From Symbiodinium natans (lineage: Eukaryota > Sar > Dinophyceae > Suessiales > Symbiodiniaceae), in NCBI GenBank assembly GCA_905221605.1, contig CAJNDS010000396.1, forward strand, positions 1 through 55,000: DNA of 55,000 nt. Reading direction: 5' to 3'. Of this stretch, positions 19,301 through 29,106 are shown piece by piece. The first letter of the stretch is position 1; the number at the start of each line of letters is the position of its first letter. A model generated the notes under the pieces. It was not told where the DNA came from, did not search any database, and saw only the letters and a list, made by a program, of their open reading frames with translations. Both the position numbers and the translations under genes were made by a program.

Positions 19301-20450
19301 CTGCAACTTTATACCTTGCAAACCGCTCTGGCCCTCCCACAGAGGGATAAACATCTCAATTTACAATCCTAGCGATCCATGGGTTTTAGGATGCAAAGAG
19401 TGGCGTCCGGGGCGTGGAGTCCGGGGCGTCCCGTTTCAAACTCATGTTATATAGCTGAAGCGGGACGCCCGGGACTCCACGAGTTTCGGAAGGCGCAGAG
19501 GGGGTGCGTGGAGCTAGTCTTTGTGACCAAAAATCTTGCCAGGCCTTGGAGCTAGTTTTGGCGCGGGCTGTTTGGTCAGAGCTGCAACTTTATACCTTGC
19601 AAACCGCTCTGGCCCTCCCACAGAGGGATAGACATCTTAATTTACAATCCTAGCGATCCATGGGTTCCACGACGCAAAGAGTGGCGTCCGGGGCGTGGAG
19701 TCCGGGGCGTCCCGTTTCAAACTAATGTTATATAGTGAAACGGGACGCCCCGGACTCCACGAGCTTCGAAGGGCGTAGAGGGGGTGCTTTGTGACCAAAA
19801 AGCTTGCCAGGCCTTGGAGCTAATTTTGGCGCGAGCTATTTGGTCAGAGCTGCAACTTTATACCTTGCAAACCGCTCTGGCCCTCCCACAGAGGGATAGA
19901 CATCTCAATTTACAATGCTAGCGATCCATGGGTTCTAGGATAGAGTGGCGTCCGGGGCGTGGAGTCCGGGGCGTCCCGTTTCAAACTAATGTTGTATAGC
20001 TGAAACGGGACGCCCCGGACTCCACGAGCTTCGGAGGGCGCAGAGGGGGTGCGTGGAGCTAGTCTTTGTGACCAAAAATCTTGCCAGGCCTTGGAGCTAG
20101 TTTTGGCGCGAGCTATTTGATCAGAGCTGCAACTTTGTCCCTTGGAGCTAGTTTTGGCGCGAGCTATTTGGTCAGAGCTGCAACTTTATACCTTGCAAAC
20201 CGCTCTGGCCCTGCCACAGAGGGATAGACATCTCAATTTGCAATCCTAGCGATCCATGGGTTCTAGGATGCAAAGAATGGCGTCCGGGGCGTGGAGTCCG
20301 GGGCGTCCCGTTTCAAACTAATGTTATATAGCTGAAACGGGACGCCCCGAACTCCACTAGCTTCGGAGGGCGCAGAGGGGGTGCGTGGAGCTAGTCTTTG
20401 TGACCAAAAATCTTGCCAGGCCTTGGAGATAGTTTTGGCGCGAGCTCCAA

Positions 20451-22240
20451 GGCCAACCGATGCCATTTCCTTTCGACTCCAGCGATCGCGGGACCCCTGG
20501 GGCTTAATTCGGGCGGTGGCGGGATTTTAATTACCACAAGTCCTATGATTGCTCGCGCTCGTGCCCCTTTTTATCTGGATCTTGAGATATCCGATATTCT
20601 TTTCTCTTATTTCATTAATAGAGCAAAAGATTCCCTTCTCTTTATGATTTCGTATGGAAAGAGAAATCTCTCGCAATGCTTCGAGGTTATACTTCAGAAA
20701 TATTAAATGATGGAGACCTTCCTACCAATTTCCCAATAAAAGAGGTAGAATTATCAGTTCAGATTTACCCAAATTCGAAACGATACTAAATGAGCGACGG
20801 ACAAAATTACTTTACACGGTGCGAGGTCGCGGGATACGACGTTATCGCTTTATGTGGGGCCCATATCGTTTTACATACGATGGGATTACGGGACCACATC
20901 AAGCAAAACAAGTTGAGATGTGGTAACTAAGGTTATCGCTTTAGGTGCGGCCCATGTCGCTTTCCATGGTTTACTGATGTTCGCAACAACTCGTGTCCGC
21001 CGTAGTACTGCCTTCAAGAAAAACAATTTTAGTAAGCGCTCAAATGGCGACCATCCTATTGCGGATCGGAATATCATTCATCTTCTATGGATCGATGCTC
21101 TGGGAGTGCCAATTTACAAGTCCGTTTGCTTGGAAAAGTAAGCCGAGAGTTTTCCAACATCGTCGGCGCAAACGACTTATACCCCCGAAAGCACTACTTA
21201 AGCAAAAATACATCGTCGGCATCAATAACCTTAATAGCAATACAAATCAAGATATTCCTAACAAAATTGCTAAGGCTTCATTAATCCCATCTTCTCACCA
21301 ACTCATTAAATCGAAATATTATCAATTATAATACATTCTCGCCATTGTCAATGAAATATTTGAAATCTCGAAATACCGATTTATTTCTATCCACCAAGAA
21401 ACTTAAAATCGATGCAGTTTTTTCCAACAAACTTACCAATTTATTTATAAATCACCAATTATCGATAAATATTTATAATAACTCTAAGTCTTCTTAAACC
21501 TTGAAAACGCAAAATATACACATATATAATAATACTAACGTATTTCGATTAAGACATTTTTCTTATAAACTAGAAATATTCGAAATAAAATACTATATTC
21601 CTCTCTACTTAAATCATTTTCGAAATAATCCTAATCTTTCGAAATCTTTTCCACTATTTAAAACATATGGATTTATAAAAGGATCTCATCTCCAAGTAGG
21701 AAATTTATTTCGCAACTTATATATAAATCTATTCCAATATTTCTCAATTTCGATGTCATATAATATCCTATTCTTTATATCGATTCAAATTCCTGTAATT
21801 TCAATTTTTCAGATTTATATCATATTTTTCTTAATTTAAAATATTTTTTTGAAGTATATCAATCTTCCCATGTATTTATTCTCTCTTACACAAATTAACA
21901 TTTTAATTCTAGGAAATTTCCCATCTTTTATTAAATTGGCAAAATCATAAACACACTCACAATCTTCGCAAAAGAATCGTGACCATAAATGAAAATAGAT
22001 GCTATTCCCATAAAGAATGCATTAAACAAACAAATCTTTATTTATCATTGTGGATATAAATATAGAGTCTATGAATGATTGAACACCTTATATATTCGAC
22101 AAAATATCGAAAACTATATATATATATATATATGCTCACCCCCCCACAGCCGAGTCCTAGCCAGATCAAGGGAAACGCAACAAAACAAGAAACTAACAAA
22201 AACAAAAAATAACAAAAAAGCCAAAAAAAAACCAAAAAAA
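20451..22240. other. AT-rich block, left part, no supported gene
   Basis: Composition changes abruptly at the satellite edge to AT-rich DNA with frequent TCGAAA, ATCGAT and TTCGAAA words. Small frames exist, for example 20,993-21,331 and 21,501-21,839, the latter Ile/Phe/Asn-rich and plainly compositional. None matches a family I recognise. Two similar stretches, TTATCGCTTTATGTGGGGCC (about 20,842) and TTATCGCTTTAGGTGCGGCC (about 20,934), form a local diverged duplication. Organellar or foreign origin is possible but unproven. Confidence 0.5.
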
Positions 22241-22242
22241 AC

Positions 22243-22676
22243 ACCTTTTCCAAAACTATGGGGCTGGGGCCTCCAAAAGATGGTTTTTTTGGTTTTCTCG
22301 AGAAAAAGATGGTTTTTTTGGTTCGAAACCATCTTTTTCTCGAGAAAAAGATGGTTTTTGGAGGTCTTCTCCTGGTAACACCATCTTTTTCTCGAGAAAA
22401 AGATGGTTTTTCGAAGGATGGTTGCTCAAAACCATCTTTTTCTCAAAAACCATCTTTTTCTCGAGAAAACCAAAAACAAAAAAAAACATCTTTTGGAGGC
22501 CCCAGCCCCATAGTTTTGGAAAAGATGGTGTTTTTGTTTGTTTTTTGTTTTTTGGTTTTTTGGTTGTTTTTTTTTTGGGGTTTTTTTGTTTTCTCGAGAA
22601 AAAGATGGTTTTTTGGTTCGAAACCATCTTTTTCTCGAGAAAAAGATAGTTTTGAGCAACCATCCTTCGAAAAACT
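22243..22676. repeat. Nested inverted repeats with CTCGAG-centred palindromes
   Basis: A perfect 38-bp inverted repeat pairs 22,245-22,282 with 22,487-22,524. Inside and beyond it are palindromes centred on CTCGAG: 22,326-22,357 (32 nt, perfect), 22,380-22,407 (28 nt, perfect) and a near-perfect one at about 22,622-22,650. Arms are AACCATCTTTTT and its complement. The region could extrude as a branched structure. Open frames on both strands here follow from the symmetry. Confidence 0.93.
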
Positions 22677-22813
22677 ATCTTAGCTGAATCTTAAACCCTT
22701 AACCTTGAAACCTCAACCTACAGGGTTTAAAGGTTAAGTGTTTTTTTGCAGGCTTAGGTTTAAATGCCTAAATCTTAAATTATAAACAGAAGCCAACAGA
22801 AAGAAAAACCCTG

Positions 22814-22839
22814 CGTGTGTGTGTGTGTGTGTGAGAGAG
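22814..22839. repeat. GT/GA microsatellite
   Basis: About ten GT dinucleotides, followed by a short GA run. Confidence 0.9.
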
Positions 22840-22961
22840 TGAATCAAGGAACACAATCAAGAATCCGGTCACCGGAAAAGCACCAGACAGCATAGGTTTT
22901 ATCGGTATTTGCGTTACTTATGCAAAGATCAAGGCTCGGGGCGGGTCCATTGGGGGGGGTG

Positions 22962-22982
22962 ACCATATATATATATATGGTA
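22962..22982. repeat. AT dinucleotide palindrome
   Basis: ACCATATATATATATATGGT is self-complementary; C-rich and G-rich runs flank it. Confidence 0.85.
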
Positions 22983-23024
22983 TCCCCCCCGCCCTCCAAA
23001 ACCCCACGTCTCAGGTCACCAATT

Positions 23025-23640
23025 CGCAGATTCGCAGATTTGTAGCTCCCAACCAATCTGCAAGTCTGCGAATCTGCGAAACCTCGAGAAACGCAGATTC
23101 GCAGATTTATAGCCCCCAACCAATCTGCAAATCTGCGTTTCCTCGAGAAAACGCAGATTCGCAGATTTGTAGCCCGAGGCCCCAACCAATCTGCAGATCT
23201 ACGAATCTACATTTCCTCGAGAAATCGCAGATTCGCAGATCTGAATGAAATCTGCGTTTTTCTCGAGAAAACGTAGATTCGCAGATTTGAACTCTGCGTT
23301 TTTCTCGAGAAAACGCAGATTCGCAGATTTGAAATCTGCGTTTTTCTTGAGACAATGTAGATTCGCAGATTTGAAATCTACATTTCCTCGAGAAAACGTA
23401 GTTTCGCAGATTCGCAGATTTATAGCCCCCAACCAATCTGCAAATCTACATTTCCTCGAGAAAACGAAGATTCGCAGATTTATCGCCCCAACCAATCTGC
23501 AAACCTGCGAAAACGCAATTCGCAGACTTATTGCTGGGTGCAAATCTGCGTTTTCTCGAGGCTTCGCAGATTCGCAGATTTGTAGATTTATAACCCCCAA
23601 TCAATCTGCAAATCTGCGAATCTACGTTTTCCTCGACCTC
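23025..23640. repeat. CGCAGATT / CTCGAGAAA hairpin repeat array
   Basis: Repeating words CGCAGATTCGCAGATTTG, CCCCCAACCAATCTGC and AATCTGCGTTTTTCTCGAGA alternate in both orientations. The reading 23,293-23,319 is an almost perfect palindrome with arms TCTGCGTTTT/AAAACGCAGA around CTCGAG. About ten such units are present. They share the CTCGAGAAA core with the palindromes at 22.3-22.65 kb but have different arms. No gene. Confidence 0.92.
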
Positions 23641-24278
23641 AGAAATCTACTATTCAAATAGGCCTTCATACTTAGACTATGTAATTCGGGGAAAAGAATT
23701 AAATAGTTAAATATTTTAAAAGGCCCCTCGTATTTAGATAAGGGTATTCAAAGGAGTCCTAATCCCCTCCCATAAAGTGAATTGAATAATGTAAAAACTT
23801 ACATCTGAAAGGGCCTTCAGATTTAAATAAGGGCCTTCAAATGTAAATTATGTAGTTTTTAAATTTTCCCCTTTCCCCAAGAGAAAAGGGTTGCCCCCCC
23901 CCCCCCCCCCCCACTTCAAGATGATGAATATTTAGTTTTTGTAATGATAATTTTCCCCTGAATTAAGTATTAAGTAATATAAATATGAAAGGATCTTCAT
24001 ATATAAAGAAGGACCTTCGTATTTAAATATTCACCGAATACTTTTCAAATAAATATGAAAGGGTCTTCATGTTTATTTCATTAATTTTGGGAAGGAAATT
24101 CATATAAAACTAGAGGAGGCCCGATTCGCCTATTGAATAGAAAAAAACGTACGCCAAAACTTTGAAGAAATACGGACAAATAAAAGATCCAATTAATTTT
24201 GGGATCCGTTTATTGAATTCTGAGAGCCTGACGCGCGAGCGTGGAGGGTACCAATTTGTCCAATAAGAACTTGAACGA
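23641..24278. other. AT-rich non-coding stretch with short repeats
   Basis: Contains diverged repeats of AAGGGCCTTCA/ATTTAAATAAGG-type words (23,660-24,070). No coding frame. Confidence 0.6.
23894..23912. repeat. C homopolymer, 19 nt
   Basis: A run of 19 C residues preceded by TTG. Length in the assembly may be unreliable. Confidence 0.9.
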
Positions 24279-25110
24279 ATGATGAAGCTTGAAAAAAGAT
24301 TTAGGGATTGTCGCTCAAGATTTAGGATCTTGGTGCCTGAAGGGACAAGGTTTCCAAATTCGAATCCGGAAATTTATTCTATAAATGAAATTTATCATCC
24401 AAGCGTTATGTGCGCCCAAACAAATGAAAAGGAAGCCTCATCCACGAGAATAAGAAGAATTTCGAATTCTCCAAGACGCCTCGGCGTGCTGAAAAGCCCG
24501 TCATCACCCCCAATTACAAATCATCCCATCAAGACATAAAGAATCAAAAGTCAAACGAACCACCGATTCAAAAAATATTCTAATGAGACGAAATATGATT
24601 TCAATCTCCTCCAATGATATCCATCATATTCAAGAAATAGATTCGATCCATGATCCTGCGCGAGGGACATCCTACAAGGAATTCGAATGAAAAGGAAAAT
24701 TCATGAATTATTCGTAGAAATCCAAGAAAGTTGCGATAATATCAAGATACTGGGCTTAGATGGCCCTGAATTATCGTCGTATTCCAAGCTTGGAATGTTG
24801 TAATTCTACTCCCGGTGCAAGAGGCTTCTGCTCCCAAAAGCACCAATTAAGAACCAGAAATGCATATGGACGCATAGAGACTTATGCTCTCAGAAAAGGC
24901 AAGTCCACCACCACCCCGAACAAGAAACGAGACCAACCAAAAGTTTCGTGCTCTCCAAGACACCTCGTCGTGCACAAAAACCCGCCGCCACCCCCAATTA
25001 GAGAGGCATCCCAGAAAGACGAAAAGCAAAAGAAAACAACGAAAATTCCACCAGGTGAGACGTCTCAAAGGTGAAACCCAATTATAAACAAGGAAGGTTG
25101 CTCTCAAGCA
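24279..25110 (+). repeat. Diverged direct duplication within the AT-rich block
   Basis: The stretch at about 24,465-24,535 and that at about 24,950-25,020 share TCTCCAAGACRCCTCG, then GTGC.., CCCGYCR, CACCCCCAATTA and CATCCCA, about 485 bp apart. They fall in separate small plus-strand frames (24,279-24,539 and 24,760-25,074) that both read as S-PR-L-V-K-P-PPI. This is a weak hint of coding history, but neither frame matches a known family. Confidence 0.6.
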
Positions 25111-26146
25111 ATTATGGCCCTATGGAAGCACCTCTATAAATCGAAATTCAAATGATCCAGACATACCTAAAAAGAAGATCCCGTCCCGCGGCGACAACAC
25201 TCGTCGATCCGATGATACAAATTAACTAACAAATCCCGCGCCCCTTGTTCAAAATCACCCAAACTCTCAAAGATGATGGGTTCGAAATCAAGATTAACCG
25301 CCTCGCGCCTCGCAACGACAGCCGCGCACATAAGCATATTAAAACGCAATCTGTAATGCCCCAATTATATTTGTAATTAAGGTTGAAGATTAGAAATTTT
25401 TTTGGACGTCCAAAGATGATTATATATCGTGGTAACTCGAAGTCCATGAAAAAAAGTATTGAAAAAGACTAGTCATCCTCTCATCCAACATAATTCGAGG
25501 ATTCTTAGACCAAGAATTTTTCCGAAAACTAAGATATACCGAAATTAATATATCAATTAATCGATAATTCAGATCATCCGATAAAAGATTCCTTAGCGAT
25601 CTATAATCTTATACCATAATTCGATTTGCAAAATTCCTTATTAAAATCCCTCCTTCAATTCCCTTTACATAGCTCATCTAATATAATATCATTGAAATCA
25701 GAAGAAAATATTATAAACTTACCTTATATCCAACAGCAAAAATCCCATAACTCCCACAAAAATTCAAGAAATCTCACAATCATCAATAATTCCTCAAAAA
25801 CCATATAATAATCCCTCAACAACCTCTCAATAATATTGCCTGTATCAAAAATCCCTCCCTCCAAGATTTCTTCCCTTCAACAATATCTTCCCTCAATCGT
25901 TCCTCCCCAAATCCTAAATAATCCCTAATCAAATCCTCCTCAACCTCTCAATCCTAACCCCTCAAATCCCAATCCCTCAACCGCAATCCCAAATCCAAAC
26001 CCTCGGCCCCCTCAATCCTCCAACCCCAGCCCCTCCCATCCCAAAACCACTCATCCCCCATCAGACCCAACAAAACCCAAACCAATACAACAAAAACAAA
26101 AAACATTTTACGATCCCGAATATAGAAAATTATCATATTCACAACA
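25111..26146. other. AT-rich block, right part, no supported gene
   Basis: AT-rich sequence turning pyrimidine-rich on the plus strand after about 25,600, with many CCTCAA/AATCCC words up to 26,100. No frame of note and no RNA gene recognised. Confidence 0.5.
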
Positions 26147-26430
26147 CAACCTCCCGCACGGACCCCCGCCACGGACCACCACCACGGACCAACCACCACG
26201 GACCACCGCCGCGGACCACCACCACGGGACCACCACCACGGGACCACCACCACGGGGCCACCACCACGGAACCACGGAGACCACCACCGGACCACCGCCA
26301 CGGACCACCGCCACCCGGCCACCACCAGGGGACCACCACCACGGGACCACCACCACGGCCACCAGGGACCACCACCACCACCACGGACACCGACCACCAC
26401 GGGACCACCACCACGGGCATTTGGGAAAAC
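26147..26430. repeat. CCACCACGG(GA) minisatellite
   Basis: Irregular 9-13 bp repeats such as GACCACCACCACGG. The minus-strand reading is Gly/Val/Trp/Pro repeats on several frames, so the 109-148 codon frames here are compositional. Confidence 0.9.
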
Positions 26431-26524
26431 CCCGCAAAACCCCAGCCTTTCAGCCCCAACCCCTCAGCACCCCAAAACCACCCACCCCCCACCACACCCA
26501 AAAAACAAAACCCCCCCAAAACAC

Positions 26525-26580
26525 GACAAAACTCCGGACACAAACCCTACACAATTTCTATTAAACCCCAAAACCCTACA
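26525..26580 (+). repeat. Diverged subtelomeric module border
   Basis: ACTCCGGACACAAACCCTAC followed by ACAATTTCTAT and TAAACCCCAAAACCC parallels the border at 6708-6745. The telomeric array is reduced to a few degenerate units, so the same border occurs on both sides of the AT-rich block. Confidence 0.8.
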
Positions 26581-26843
26581 CCGGTAAAACCGTGCCAGTT
26601 CACTGCTGACGACCAATGTAAGACTATGTCGCCCTGAACCAAACTCAGAGGCGAGCAGTTGTGCCCCGCCACCACAGCACCATCTTCTCTAACCACCCAT
26701 GTGGTCCAGAAAGGCTTGACATCGCCCCACTTAGAAAGATCCTTGTGCTGGGAGCCAAGGCTGAGCTTCATGGAATGGCTCTTCTTCCACAACTTCCCAC
26801 TCAGCATGCCATAGGTAGCGGTTGAGTAAATCCTACCGCCCAC
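26547..26843 (-). CDS. Hypothetical protein, minus strand
   Basis: A 98-codon frame with a non-repetitive, protein-like composition (includes KPFWTTWVVREDGAVVAGHN). It overlaps, one frame off, the end of the next minus-strand frame (26,801-27,487), so the two may be parts of one decayed gene. I do not recognise a family. Confidence 0.25.
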   Translation of the reverse strand: MGGRIYSTATYGMLSGKLWKKSHSMKLSLGSQHKDLSKWGDVKPFWTTWVVREDGAVVAGHNCSPLSLVQGDIVLHWSSAVNWHGFTGVGFWGLIEIV

Positions 26844-27487
26844 TGCTGAATGGTGCAGGACCTAACCCTAAGGAGACCTCCCGTCCTATCCAACGTAGAG
26901 AGGACCAAGTTGACCTCTAGGCCAACTTCATGGGCCTCAAGGTCGCCTTCAAGCGGAGGTTCGGGCTCCCGCTCGGCTATTTCAACCGAGACGTGGACTG
27001 CTTCCTTTTCAACGCAGGCAGGGCAACGCGAGAACGGGTAGGTCCACTTCCCACAGACGCACAGACCTTCATGGTCCCAGAGTGGGCGAGACGGCTCGTC
27101 CAGCATTCCTCTAATGCTGGCATCATCGATGGAACGAACCGCGTCCAACCTCAAGGAGCTCAACAACCAAAGGCCATCACGAGTCCGCCTTGCCCTCGTC
27201 CTACAAGGAACTGCGGGAGAAACACGTGAGCAAGTCGACCCTGATCCGCTTGACTTTCTTGGTTCCCGTGAGCCAACAACCCTGACAGCAACTGAAACTC
27301 CAGGGAGGCTCGCTTGGAAGACGCGCCTGATCTCCGTCAGCTCCGCGTCCTGCTCTTTCCACCGCGCGTAATCAAAAACAACCATGACACGCACGGGAAT
27401 GGCTGCGACGACACACATCGGCACAGCCGCGGCCTGGACGCGGCCTGCGGGCTCTGTTACGGCGTCGTTGCCGACCGCCCAGGGCAC
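26801..27487 (-). CDS. Hypothetical protein downstream of the gypsy fragment
   Basis: A 228-codon minus-strand frame with GC-rich codon use. It contains VMVVFDYARWKEQDAELTEI and a cysteine cluster CVCGKWTYPFSRCPACVEKE (C-x-C-x10-C-x2-C). It follows the gypsy RT/RNase H fragment in the same direction, where an integrase would be expected. But the HHCC finger and DDE motif are not visible, so I do not call it integrase. The composition shifts in its middle, suggesting frameshift decay. Confidence 0.3.
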   Translation of the reverse strand: MPWAVGNDAVTEPAGRVQAAAVPMCVVAAIPVRVMVVFDYARWKEQDAELTEIRRVFQASLPGVSVAVRVVGSREPRKSSGSGSTCSRVSPAVPCRTRARRTRDGLWLLSSLRLDAVRSIDDASIRGMLDEPSRPLWDHEGLCVCGKWTYPFSRCPACVEKEAVHVSVEIAEREPEPPLEGDLEAHEVGLEVNLVLSTLDRTGGLLRVRSCTIQQWAVGFTQPLPMAC

Positions 27488-27697
27488 GGGTCCGTCGCCC
27501 TCAGTACCTTCGCCTTGGTACTGGTCCAGGTCAAAACCTCGGAGTTGGCCCGTAAGGCCCTCGAGGTCTTTCGTCCTCGCCGCAAGGCAAGGAGCGCATC
27601 CCGATTTTTGGGACGGTGGCTAAAACTGTCTCCCAGCGTCGCCGAGCGACCGCTAAGTTAAGGCTCCTGATTTCGGACCCATCCATGAGGATTTCTG

Positions 27698-28450
27698 CTA
27701 CCCGCCGGACGAGTTTCGGATCCATGCCGATGTCCGACGTCTGCGTCCGGGTGAGACTAGCGTGGTCTGTCCAACAGAGAGTCCTAATCGAGCCAAACGC
27801 GTCGCCCGCTTCACCTCGAGCTGGGCGAAAGCCTCCTGTATCAAGGGCGGCCAGTTTTGCTGCGCGGGGGTCAAGCTCTTTGAGTGCATCAGCACTTTGA
27901 GCTGGCTCAAATCTCGCGTCATCTGCACGACGCTACCCCCAACCGGGATGCCTGACGCATCCGCGATCTGCTCAAGGGGGCACGACCCGTCCGCAGCAGA
28001 GGCCTCATAATTGATGCGGTTCTGCATCATGCGCGTAATAGCTTTGAAGGCTTTGCAACCCTCGGCGGCGGCCGAACCCAGCCCGCCTTCGGGAAAGACG
28101 GCTCCTGGCTTCTGCCACTGCCCTAAGATCTTGGCTGCGTGCCCATACTCAACAGGCAAATTCCCGCGCAACCAATTTGCACATCCAAGAAATTGCTGAG
28201 TGTGGAGCTTCTCCCAAAGCAGGGGAAAGTCAATCACAGCCTGACAGCGTTCTTCGTCAGGCGAACTCCCGTCCCGCCCGATGTTGTGTCCTAGGAGCTT
28301 GCCTTTATTAGCGACACAAACTTCGGCTTTGCTGATCCCACAAAAGAACCCAAACAAGATGGACTTATCTAGGAAGCCCTCTAAGGAAACCAGGTGGTCC
28401 AGGAGATGTGGGCACGCGTTGGGGTGGCGGGCGCGCGTGTCCTCCGCGAG
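27698..28450 (-). pseudogene. Ty3/gypsy pol fragment: end of RT and start of RNase H
   Basis: The frame is open from 28,450 (a stop lies at 28,451-28,453) to 27,698. Its start reads HLLDHLVSLEGFLDK, resembling the region after the YxDD box. Next come KLLGHNIGRDGSSPDEERCQ and FLGCANWLRGNLP, the gypsy FLGH and FLGxxNYYR motifs, then a thumb/connection region ending in QNWPPLIQEAFAQLEVKR, like the start of the RNase H-like domain. The YxDD box itself and upstream gag-protease are not found, and LTRs are not identified. It is a 5'-truncated, decayed copy. Confidence 0.75.
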
Positions 28451-28694
28451 CTATATCGTACTAGTAATCCGTCGGAGGCTCTTCGATCATCTTGTCAATG
28501 CAATCGTGAAGTCGACCAACCTGGTCTTGCCTTAAGCCAAAGCAAACACAGGCGGTCACGCTGTTTTGTGACTTCGCGGGTTCACGCTCACTGCAACCTA
28601 CGCCTGAGTGCGTCCGGTCGGACCGCACAGCAACCTAAGAGTTACTGTACGAAACTACCGTGCTCAAAAGGCACAAGTTAAGTCTAGCTCGGTA

Positions 28695-28711
28695 CTTGAG
28701 CCAAAATTGGC
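28695..28711 (-). other. Possible relic of the dinoflagellate spliced-leader 3' end
   Basis: On the minus strand the site reads GCCAATTTTGGCTCAAG. The 3' part of the dinoflagellate spliced leader, as I know it, is GCCATTTTGGCTCAAG, so the match is complete except for one extra A. TACC follows, as in the donor region of SL RNA genes, but one G is missing. It lies about 250 bp before the gypsy fragment in the same orientation. Part of the match is self-complementary (GCCAA/TTGGC), so chance or a retroelement signal remains possible. Confidence 0.35.
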
Positions 28712-28804
28712 ATTCAACCGAATTGCAAAACTGATACATGCAAAGTGACAACTACAAGCTGCACTGGCACAGAGCACATGTTGCATGTGTGCATTGACCT
28801 GCTC

Positions 28805-28995
28805 ACAATAGATATATAGATATACAGATATACAGGTATAGAGATATATAGATATATAGATATTTAGATATATAGATAAAAAGATACATAGATATATCGA
28901 TATATCGATATATATATATATATATAGACATATAGATGTATAGATATATAGATGTATAGATATATGTATATATATATATATATATATGATATAGA
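28805..28995. repeat. GATATATA-type microsatellite
   Basis: Irregular repeats of AGATATATAGATATA with pure AT runs near 28,910-28,926 and 28,966-28,988. Confidence 0.92.
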
Positions 28996-29106
28996 TATTC
29001 TCTCATGAATCAAAACAGAAATAGGTTCTATAACTGATTAGATATACAAATATCGCTTAAAATCTTCGAGATACTTGATAGATTATTTCTTTCGCCTGCG
29101 GTTGTT

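Larger units (their letters stand above)
11942..20450. repeat. About 280-295 bp hairpin satellite, about 29 copies
   Basis: Head-to-tail units with landmarks in order: GGGTTCTGGGATGCAAAGAG, a doubled GGAGTCCGGGGCGT, a hairpin, GAGCTTCGGAGGG, CTTTGTGACCAAAAATCTTG, TTTTGGCGCGAGCTATTTGG, CCCTCCCACAGAGGGATAGA. In the copy at 16,904-16,966 the hairpin has perfect 23-bp arms and a 17-nt loop. In the copy at 18,859-18,927 the arms extend to 26 bp. Most copies keep the hairpin; some are deleted (near 15,060, 18,000). Spacings of 279, 281, 283 and 296 bp were read from adjacent copies. Reading frames inside are recurring fragments of the unit, not genes. The array is interrupted at about 12,443-13,380. 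Confidence 0.95.

Noticed and set aside
11942-20450. Recurring 60-100 codon frames in the satellite, and a CRISPR-like reading of the repeats
   Set aside because: The frames are pieces of one 280-295 bp unit. There are no short constant repeats with unique spacers, and the host is eukaryotic.
20451-21331. Possible organellar gene (readings such as ALGAAHVAFHGLLMFA)
   Set aside because: The similarity to plastid photosystem proteins is vague, covers about 15 residues, and the surrounding frame is broken. No gene could be named.
22038-22683. Several 70-140 codon frames on both strands
   Set aside because: They mirror each other through inverted repeats and low-complexity A/T runs.
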